From Verrucomicrobiota bacterium (GTDB lineage Bacteria > Verrucomicrobiota > Verrucomicrobiia > Opitutales > Opitutaceae), in assembly GCA_030832235.1 (NCBI GenBank), contig JAURJO010000283.1, forward strand, positions 1 to 7,141: DNA of 7,141 nucleotides, in the 5' to 3' direction. Shown here piece by piece: positions 1 to 5,114 of the stretch (the stretch's first letter is position 1; each line of letters opens with the position of its first letter). Below the pieces are notes generated by a model. The model was not told where the DNA came from. It did not search any database and saw only the letters and a list, made by a program, of their open reading frames with translations. Both the position numbers and the translations under genes were made by a program.

Positions 1-873
1 ATCCGGGAAAAGCGCGCTGGCCTCGTCGAGGTCGCCCACGCCGGTGACGTTGGTGACGCGGCCGACCAGCGGTCCGAGCGCATCCTGCCCGTCGGGCGCG
101 AGGGCGCGGAATTCCTCCTCCAGCGCGGCGGGCTCGACCAACACGAGGCGGGCGAGGGGGGAGAGATAGTCGGCCAGCCCTCCCGCCGCCCGGCCGAGTT
201 TCACCCGCGGCGACGCCGCGAGGGAGATCGATTCCACCGTGGCGCCGGAGCGCTGGGTCACCGGGTCGAACTCGCGGATGGACTCGATCTCATCGCCGAA
301 GAAGTCGAGCCGGTAGGGCCGGCTGGCCGTCACCGGGTAGACGTCGATGATCCCGCCGCGCACCGCGTAGTGCCCCGGGGCCTCGCATACGGCCTCCGAG
401 TCGTAATCCAAACGTCGCAGTTCCTCGAGCAGACCTTGGAACGGCCGGTTCTGTCCGCGCTGCAGGGTGAGCTCGGCCGCGATGAACTCCTCCGGCGCCG
501 GAACCGGTTGGAGCAGCGCCGCCGGCGTGGTCACCACGACGAGAGTGTCGGGCGTGCGTCCCACGCCGCGCAGCGCCCGCAGGCGCGAAAGCACGCCGAG
601 CCGGTCGCTCGACGCGGCGAACGCCTCGCGCATGTCGCCCGTGTCCTGCGGCGCCTCCGGGAAGACCGCGGTAGTGACGGGCCGCCCCCCCCCGAAGCCC
701 GTGGCGAACAATGCAGTGTCCTCCGCCAATTGCTCCGCGGCGCGCGGGCTGGCGGCCACGACGAGCCACACCGGCGCGGGCTCCGCGCCGACTAGCGCCG
801 CGATCACGGCGCCGCGCGCGGGCGGGCAGATGCCGGTGAGCTTGCGACGGGCGGAGATGGGCGCTTCCGGCAT
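1..873 (-). CDS. mfd: Transcription-repair coupling factor Mfd, N-terminal part (3' end beyond the left edge)
   Basis: Mfd removes RNA polymerase stalled at DNA lesions and recruits UvrA to start nucleotide excision repair of the transcribed strand. It is a cytoplasmic protein of about 1,100 residues; only residues 1-291 are visible, and the frame is still open at base 1. The visible part is the UvrB-homology region that contacts UvrA. Its key block is at residues 167-209: GHYAVRGGIIDVYP (167-180), then PYRLDFFGDEIESIREFDP and TQRS, the hallmark shared by Mfd and UvrB. UvrB itself is less likely because no Walker A motif appears in the first 291 residues. The RNA-polymerase-binding and helicase domains would lie off the window. 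The ATG at 873-871 gives a normal N-terminus; no Shine-Dalgarno sequence precedes it. It lies 36 nt after the upstream DUF2238 gene on the same strand, so it is probably the last visible gene of that transcript. Residues Gly61-Gly63 are encoded by a run of nine G. Confidence 0.93.
   Translation of the reverse strand, partial: MPEAPISARRKLTGICPPARGAVIAALVGAEPAPVWLVVAASPRAAEQLAEDTALFATGFGGGRPVTTAVFPEAPQDTGDMREAFAASSDRLGVLSRLRALRGVGRTPDTLVVVTTPAALLQPVPAPEEFIAAELTLQRGQNRPFQGLLEELRRLDYDSEAVCEAPGHYAVRGGIIDVYPVTASRPYRLDFFGDEIESIREFDPVTQRSGATVESISLAASPRVKLGRAAGGLADYLSPLARLVLVEPAALEEEFRALAPDGQDALGPLVGRVTNVTGVGDLDEASALFPD
685..693 (-). repeat. Nine-base G homopolymer inside mfd
   Basis: The plus strand has nine consecutive C, so the mfd coding strand has nine G, read as three Gly codons (residues 61-63) just before Arg64. 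The mfd frame is intact across it. A gain or loss of one base here would truncate Mfd early. It may be a slippage-prone site; whether the length varies cannot be seen from one sequence. Confidence 0.85.
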
Positions 874-909
874 GGGAGACGGCGGAAGGTAGGCCGCCGC
901 GGCCCACGC

Positions 910-1527
910 TCAAGCCCGCTCGACCCCGGCACGCGATTTCGACGGATCCGGGCGGCGCAGCGCGAAATACAGGAGAGTGGCGGCGATCGCGCCGAGGGTG
1001 TCGGCGAGCATGTCCTTTTGCGCGTCCCAAGTGTCTCCCTGGCTGCCGAGGAAAGCGTCGCCTGCAGCGGGGTCGGAGAGTACGGCGTAGATCCACTCGA
1101 TGATCTCGTAGAGCGCGGCGACGGCGGCGATGAAGGCGACCGGGCAGAGCGCGAGCAGCGCGCGGTGGGTGACAAGGCGGCGGGTGTCGAGGTGTTCCGC
1201 GATCGCGAAGGCGTACAGGCCGACGGAGAAATGCGCGATGCGGTCGTAGTGGTTGCGTTGGAATGCGAACAAGTCCGTAACCCAGCCGAACGGCACGCGG
1301 GCGAACGTGTAGTGGCCGCCGATCGTGTGGAGGATCACGAGGACGAACATCAGCGCGTAGGCGAGCGGGGTGAACGTCACGCCCCTCCGGCGCAGTGCCA
1401 CAAGGGTGCCGACGATGATCCAGACGGTGAGGTTCTCCGCGAACCAGGTGTCGCGCTCCACCGGGTTGATCGCGAGCGCGAGGAAAACGACCGCGTAGGT
1501 CGCGAGTAGGGCGCGGAAGGGGCTCAT
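910..1527 (-). CDS. YjdF/DUF2238 family polytopic inner-membrane protein
   Basis: This 205-residue membrane protein resembles the DUF2238 (YjdF-like) family, whose biochemical role is not established. About six hydrophobic segments are visible, near residues 4-20, 33-46, 52-70, 97-113, 122-140 and 173-190. Family-like polar blocks lie between them: ERDTWFAEN (24-32), HTIGGHYT (67-74), NHYDRIAHF (92-100), the pair Glu141/Glu144, and FLGSQGDTWDAQKDM (159-173). The conserved His, Asp and Glu residues at the membrane surface suggest a metal-binding or enzymatic site, but that is inference. A VanZ-like relative is a more distant alternative. The ATG at 1527 is chosen because the frame's longer start at 1632 would overlap the conserved end of rnc and add an Arg/Pro-rich tail unlike the family. 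The start lies 13 nt after the rnc stop, so the two are probably co-transcribed; there is no obvious Shine-Dalgarno sequence. Confidence 0.85.
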   Translation of the reverse strand: MSPFRALLATYAVVFLALAINPVERDTWFAENLTVWIIVGTLVALRRRGVTFTPLAYALMFVLVILHTIGGHYTFARVPFGWVTDLFAFQRNHYDRIAHFSVGLYAFAIAEHLDTRRLVTHRALLALCPVAFIAAVAALYEIIEWIYAVLSDPAAGDAFLGSQGDTWDAQKDMLADTLGAIAATLLYFALRRPDPSKSRAGVERA

Positions 1528-1540
1528 GCGGGGTGGTGTT

Positions 1541-2230
1541 TCACGAAGGCATTTCACGCAACGCCGCCTCCGCGGCCGCCTCCTCGGCGGCCTTCTTGGA
1601 GGAGCCGCGCCCGCGGCCGATCTCGCGGCCAAGGAGGCTGACGCTCACCTCGAAGGTGCGGCGGTGGTCCTCGCCTTCGGTGGCGATGACCGTGTAGGCG
1701 AGCGCCTCATTGCCATGAAGGGGTTGGACCCATTCCTGCAGACGGCTCTTGGGAGTTTTGTCGTCGCCTAGCGCCGCGAGGCGCGCGGGCAACGGTCCGT
1801 AGGCGGCGCGCGCCACGGAGCGGGCGGCCTCGATACCGGCGTCGAGATAGACGGCGCCCAGCAGCGCCTCGAACGCGTCGCCGAGCGCCGAGGTGCGCTG
1901 GCGTCCGCCTGAAGCCTCCTCGCTCGATCCGAGCCGCAGGGCCTGGTCGAGGCCGAGTTCGCGTGCGAGGAGAGCGAGGGTGGTGCCATTGGCGAGGGTG
2001 GCGCGGCGCCGGCTGAGCACGCCCTCGCGCTCGCCCGGGAATTCGGCGTAGAGCGCCTCGGAGAGCAGCAGCTGGAGCACGGCGTCGCCGAGGAACTCGA
2101 GCCGTTGGTTGCTTTCCGCCCCGCGAAGCACCGGAAGGAGCGACGGATGGGTGAGGGCGCGCTCCAGCAGCGTCCGATCGCGGAACACATGCCCGACGCG
2201 GCTTTCGAGGGCGGTGGAGTCGGGGTTCAC
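1541..2230 (-). CDS. rnc: Ribonuclease III
   Basis: RNase III cleaves double-stranded RNA and matures rRNA precursors and some mRNAs in the cytoplasm. The product is 229 residues, a normal length. The catalytic domain comes first: the signature NQRLEFLGDAVLQ is at 41-53, and the expected metal ligands are Glu45, Asp49, Asp118 and Glu121 (GDAFEALLGAVYLD, 117-130). The position matching E. coli Glu38 is Gln42, a change at a non-essential acidic site. A C-terminal double-stranded-RNA-binding domain spans about 160-229, from TPKSRLQEWVQ to the Lys/Ala-rich helix SSKKAAEEAAAEAA. The start is GTG at 2230-2228, which shares GTGA with the stop of the upstream ABC permease, implying translational coupling. 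The frame stays open upstream to 2932, but that extension is Arg-rich antisense-like sequence lying over the permease gene and is rejected. An RNase III downstream of ABC permeases, not next to era or recO, is the unusual point. Confidence 0.95.
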   Translation of the reverse strand: MNPDSTALESRVGHVFRDRTLLERALTHPSLLPVLRGAESNQRLEFLGDAVLQLLLSEALYAEFPGEREGVLSRRRATLANGTTLALLARELGLDQALRLGSSEEASGGRQRTSALGDAFEALLGAVYLDAGIEAARSVARAAYGPLPARLAALGDDKTPKSRLQEWVQPLHGNEALAYTVIATEGEDHRRTFEVSVSLLGREIGRGRGSSKKAAEEAAAEAALREMPS

Positions 2231-3015
2231 GAGCTGGCGCTGGCGTAGCGGCGGAGGCCGCGGTGGAAGACAAGGACGGCGAGCGCGAACCAGAGCCCGG
2301 CGAGCCCGGCGAGCCACGCGGCCCAGAGCGGATCGAAGCCCTTCAACAGCACGCGCGCGGGAGCGTTGCTCACGACGACGACTGGCAGGAGCCAGACGAA
2401 GAGCACGCTCTTCACGCCGCGGAACGCCTCTCGCGGCAGCCGCGAGAACTCGGCGAGAGTGAAGTATCCGCCCTCCACGCCCTGCGCGCTCGTGAGCCAG
2501 AAGACGGCGGAGACGGAGAGCACGAGGATGCTGTAATGGATCACCAGCCCGCACAGCAGCATGCAGCCGTAGAGGGCGATCGCGCCGGGGCCGGGCCGCA
2601 GCCCGAGTTCCGCGGCCGAGTACGCCACGAGCGCCGCGGCGACCACGCAGTTCACGAGGCCGTCGGGGTCGACCTTGCGCGTGGTGGCCATGAACATGAC
2701 GTTGCCCGGCTGAGCCAGAAAGAAGTCGAAGTTCCCCGAGCGCACGTTGCGGCCCATCTCGAAGATGCCGCTCCAAAAGAACCCCATCAGCATCCGCTGG
2801 ATCAGCATCGAGGTGCCCAACAGGAGCAGCATCTCGTTCCGATTCCAGCCGGCGATCGAATCGGTGTGCCGGTAGATCACGGAAACCATCAGCACGTTCA
2901 CACCCATCCAGAAGAACTCGACCAGCGACCAAACCAGAAAATCCCCGCGGAACATCATCGTCCGCGTCACCGAGTAGCGCGCGCTCGCGAGCCAGACTTT
3001 CAGGTAATGGAGCAT
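2227..3015 (-). CDS. ABC-2 type transporter permease (second of a pair)
   Basis: This 262-residue integral membrane protein resembles the ABC-2 permeases of the COG3694/PF06182 type (uncharacterised export systems). The substrate is unknown. A short cytoplasmic N-terminus (LHYLKVWLASARYS) is followed by about six hydrophobic segments. The hallmark between segments two and three is RSGNFDFFLAQPGN (92-105), the coupling-helix region that reads (G)(D/N)(L/F)(D)xxLxxP in relatives. The protein ends in a basic tail containing RGLRRYAS. The ATG at 3015 lies 8 nt after the stop of the first permease, and the stop overlaps the GTG start of rnc. The two permeases would form a heterodimer. No ABC ATPase gene (Walker A plus LSGGQ) occurs in the window, so the motor subunit must be encoded elsewhere. 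Assignment to the ABC-2 superfamily is firm; the transported substrate cannot be inferred. Confidence 0.87.
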   Translation of the reverse strand: MLHYLKVWLASARYSVTRTMMFRGDFLVWSLVEFFWMGVNVLMVSVIYRHTDSIAGWNRNEMLLLLGTSMLIQRMLMGFFWSGIFEMGRNVRSGNFDFFLAQPGNVMFMATTRKVDPDGLVNCVVAAALVAYSAAELGLRPGPGAIALYGCMLLCGLVIHYSILVLSVSAVFWLTSAQGVEGGYFTLAEFSRLPREAFRGVKSVLFVWLLPVVVVSNAPARVLLKGFDPLWAAWLAGLAGLWFALAVLVFHRGLRRYASASS

Positions 3016-3023
3016 GGCGCGTT

Positions 3024-3848
3024 TCAGCCGCCGACCGCGGTGTGGCGGCGGAGGCCGCGGACCCAGAGCAACTGGTTCACCGCGAGGAGCGCCACGACCC
3101 AGCAGGCCTGGATCGCGAGCCCGGGCAGCACCTGATCCGCCCCGAGGCGGCCCGTGAGGATGGCCGCGGGAAAATACATCTGGTAGAAAAAGGGTAGGTA
3201 TTGGGCGACGCGGAAGACCGGCTCCGGCATAAGATCGAGCGGGAACATCTGTCCGCCCAGGACGGCCTCGACCGCCATCGAAAGGATCACGAAGCCCTGG
3301 ATCTCTAGAAACCAGAACGTCAGCATCCCGAAACAGTAGGCGATGCTGAACTGGATCATGGCCGACAGCAGCAGAGCGGGCAGGGCGGCGGCGTAGCGCC
3401 AGCCCTCGGCCGGGAACACGAGTGAGTCATGGATGAACGGCAGCGCGACCGCGAGCGGGAGGAGGATGAGGGTGCCGGTTACGAGCCGCGCCGCGACAAA
3501 GATGCTGAAGCGGTACAGGAAGTAATTGATGGGTTTCAGCAGGAACTGGTTGATCAGCCCGTTTCGGATTTCTTCGCTGATCTGGTAGTCCTCGTTGAAC
3601 GCGCTGATGAGGAACTGCAGCACGAGCAGCGTAACAAAGTAGGTGAGCGTCTGCCGCAGGTCGAAGCCCCCGATCGACGCCGAGCCGGCGAAGGCCGCGC
3701 CCCAAAGCGTGAACACCACCGCCAGGTGGAAGAGCGAGAAGAAGCCGCGGACCGCGAAATTCCAGCGGTAGACGATGTTGCTCTGCAGCCCGACGAGGAA
3801 CGCCTGGCGGTATTTTTCCAGCGCGACGCGCATCGGGGCGCGGATCAC
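3024..3848 (-). CDS. ABC-2 type transporter permease (first of a pair)
   Basis: This 274-residue polytopic membrane protein resembles COG4587-type permeases, the usual partner of COG3694 in an ABC-2 export complex. Hydrophobic segments lie near residues 33-53, 68-83, 112-138, 153-175, 183-200 and 242-262. Family landmarks are ISEEIRNGLINQFLLKPINY (90-109), with the conserved LKP, and GGQMFPLDLMP (198-208) ahead of a short hydrophobic loop. The end is basic (VRGLRRH), matching the tail of its partner. The start given is GTG at 3848-3846, which shares GTGA with the parA stop; an ATG five codons later (3833) is a fair alternative. Neither has a Shine-Dalgarno sequence, so reinitiation after ParA translation is likely. 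The substrate is unknown and no ATP-binding subunit is adjacent. Confidence 0.87.
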   Translation of the reverse strand: MIRAPMRVALEKYRQAFLVGLQSNIVYRWNFAVRGFFSLFHLAVVFTLWGAAFAGSASIGGFDLRQTLTYFVTLLVLQFLISAFNEDYQISEEIRNGLINQFLLKPINYFLYRFSIFVAARLVTGTLILLPLAVALPFIHDSLVFPAEGWRYAAALPALLLSAMIQFSIAYCFGMLTFWFLEIQGFVILSMAVEAVLGGQMFPLDLMPEPVFRVAQYLPFFYQMYFPAAILTGRLGADQVLPGLAIQACWVVALLAVNQLLWVRGLRRHTAVGG

Positions 3849-4624
3849 TTCAGCCCGAAGCGGGCGATGACCTCGGTGGCGAGGTTGCGGTAGGCCTCGG
3901 TGCCGGGACCCTCGGGGTCGTAGGCGGTGATCGGCTGGCCGAAGCTCGGGGCCTCACTGAGCCGCACGGTGCGCGGGATCACGGTGCCGAAGACTTTTTC
4001 CGGCAGGTGTTGGCGCACCTCCTCGACCACCTGGCGAGCGAGGTTGGTGCGGGCGTCATACATCGTCATCACCACACCGCCTAGTTCGAGGCGGTCGTTG
4101 ACCCTTGCGGCCTTCAGGCGGTCGACATTGCGGAGAATCTGGCCGAGCCCCTCCATCGCCATGTACTCGCACTGCAGCGTGATCAGGAGAAAATCGGCCG
4201 CCGCCAGGCTATTCATCGAGAGCATCCCGAGCGCCGGCGGGCAATCGATGAGGATGACACGGAAACGCCCCGAGGTCCGCACCGGCTCCAGCACCGCGTG
4301 CAACTTGCCGAGGTAATTCTCCATCTGGGCGATCTCGATCTCGGCCGCGGCCAGGTCCTCCTCGCTCGGGATCAGCGAGAGGTTCGCGTAGCGCGTCTTC
4401 GTGACCATCTGCAGCGCCGTGCCTTCACCGTGCAGCGGGCCGTAGAGGCTCTTACCCGCCTTCTTTTCCACGCCGATCGCGCTCGTCGCGTTGGCCTGCG
4501 GGTCCAGGTCCACCAGCAAGGTGCGGATCTTGTTCTCGGCGAGCGCCGCCGCCAGGTTCACGGCGGTGGTCGTCTTGCCGACTCCGCCCTTCTGGTTGGC
4601 GATGGTGAAAACGATGGTGGACAT
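3845..4624 (-). CDS. parA: ParA/Soj-type chromosome-partitioning ATPase
   Basis: ParA-type ATPases bind DNA non-specifically as ATP-bound dimers and move or position cargo (chromosome origins, plasmids or protein complexes), usually with a ParB partner that stimulates hydrolysis. The product is 259 residues, typical for the chromosomal Soj form without an N-terminal helix-turn-helix. The deviant Walker A motif KGGVGKTT is at 12-19, with the family's signature Lys12. DLDPQANAT (39-47) is the Walker A' motif, and VILIDCPP (123-130) is Walker B. The tail RTVRLSEAPSFGQPITAYDP is characteristic of Soj/ParA. The ATG at 4624 gives the canonical MSTIVFTIANQKGG start; the frame stays open far upstream but lacks family sequence. 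It leads the minus-strand gene run and overlaps the first permease by 4 nt. No parB gene or clear parS site is in the window, so its role may be chromosome segregation or positioning of another complex. Confidence 0.94.
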   Translation of the reverse strand: MSTIVFTIANQKGGVGKTTTAVNLAAALAENKIRTLLVDLDPQANATSAIGVEKKAGKSLYGPLHGEGTALQMVTKTRYANLSLIPSEEDLAAAEIEIAQMENYLGKLHAVLEPVRTSGRFRVILIDCPPALGMLSMNSLAAADFLLITLQCEYMAMEGLGQILRNVDRLKAARVNDRLELGGVVMTMYDARTNLARQVVEEVRQHLPEKVFGTVIPRTVRLSEAPSFGQPITAYDPEGPGTEAYRNLATEVIARFGLK

Positions 4625-4798
4625 GAGGATGTCGGGAGGGACTACGGCTAACGCGCGGACGCCGCAAGCGCGGTGTCGGCCCGCCTTTACCCGGCCGGGC
4701 AAGGGATGCGTGAACGCCGGCAATCCGCGCCGAGCAATCGTCGTGGGCGGTGGCAATTTCCGTCGGGTACCAAAAATGTCCGTCAACCTGCGCCGACC
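4625..4798. promoter_or_regulatory. Divergent intergenic region between parA and the DUF2934 gene
   Basis: These 174 bases separate divergently transcribed genes and should contain the promoters of both, including that of the whole minus-strand run. I cannot define a convincing promoter. On the minus strand a TTGACG (4786-4781) resembles a -35 element, but no good -10 element follows at 16-18 nt. A perfect 10-bp palindrome, CCCGGCCGGG, at 4690-4699 is flanked by complementary CCTT (4684-4687) and AAGG (4701-4704); it could be an operator or just GC-rich sequence. Immediately before parA the coding strand reads CCCTCCC, not a Shine-Dalgarno sequence. Confidence 0.45.
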
Positions 4799-5077
4799 AT
4801 GAAGACCAAATCGCGACTGCACCCGGATCCGAGTCCTGTGCTCCGGGAAGAGGACATCAGGTCCTACGCCGAGCACCTGTTTGAGCACAGCGGACGACAG
4901 CCCGGTCATGACCTCGAAAACTGGCTGGAGGCGGAGGCTTGCCTCCGCGCCCACCTGCCGCCGTCGCGGGCCGAGCTTCGCCGGCATCTGGAGCCCGCCG
5001 CCCGCCGCCGTGTGCGGGGGTTCACCATGCCCGCCTGCGACGCGTCGCTCTGGGAGGGTGAGGGCGGCCGCGGCTGA
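4799..5077 (+). CDS. Small DUF2934 domain protein
   Basis: This 92-residue soluble protein carries the short DUF2934 motif, function unknown. The match is at about residues 17-51: a helix with EEDIRSYAEHLFEHSGR (17-33), then GHDLENWLEAEACLRA (36-51), which follows the family pattern of an Ala/Tyr helix, Gly-x-x-x-Gly-His-Asp, and a Trp-Leu-x-Ala-Glu helix. The remainder is basic then Gly-rich and shows no recognisable domain. There is no signal peptide or membrane segment. The ATG at 4799 is chosen because the domain begins shortly after; the in-frame start at 4673 would add an Arg-rich stretch unlike the family. It is divergent from parA, and its stop is 37 nt before the transporter, so the two may be co-transcribed. 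No strong ribosome binding site is visible. The family match rests on a short motif. Confidence 0.72.
   Translation: MKTKSRLHPDPSPVLREEDIRSYAEHLFEHSGRQPGHDLENWLEAEACLRAHLPPSRAELRRHLEPAARRRVRGFTMPACDASLWEGEGGRG
4931..4948. repeat. Perfect inverted repeat within the DUF2934 gene
   Basis: The sequence GCGGAGGC-TT-GCCTCCGC is an 8-bp perfect inverted repeat with a 2-nt centre. It encodes part of the conserved EAEACLR helix, so it is probably not an inserted element. The centre is too short for a good RNA hairpin loop; as DNA it could be a dyad binding site or chance in GC-rich sequence. Confidence 0.7.
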
Positions 5078-5114
5078 GTCGCTCCCGGGCCGGGCTTGAA
5101 CTTGCCGCGGTCCC

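Noticed and set aside
290..1096. A 268-residue open frame on the minus strand over mfd and the DUF2238 gene
   Set aside because: It is Arg/Gly/Ala-rich and out of frame with the recognisable Mfd motifs (GGIIDVYP, FFGDEIESIREFD) that occupy the same bases.
1528..1632. Earlier start for the DUF2238-like protein
   Set aside because: It would overlap the conserved dsRNA-binding end of rnc and add a Pro/Arg-rich segment ahead of the first membrane helix.
2231..2932. Long N-terminal extension of RNase III
   Set aside because: The frame is open but encodes Arg-rich sequence over the permease gene. RNase III is of normal length from the GTG at 2230.
2263..3135. A 290-residue open frame on the plus strand antisense to the permeases
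   Set aside because: The product is rich in His, Arg, Glu and Pro with no domain, as expected from the antisense of a GC-rich membrane protein gene. The minus-strand frame has clear family motifs.
4781..4786. TTGACG as the -35 box of a parA promoter
   Set aside because: No acceptable -10 sequence at 16-18 nt spacing, and it would leave a leader of well over 100 nt. It is mentioned only as a weak possibility in the intergenic entry.
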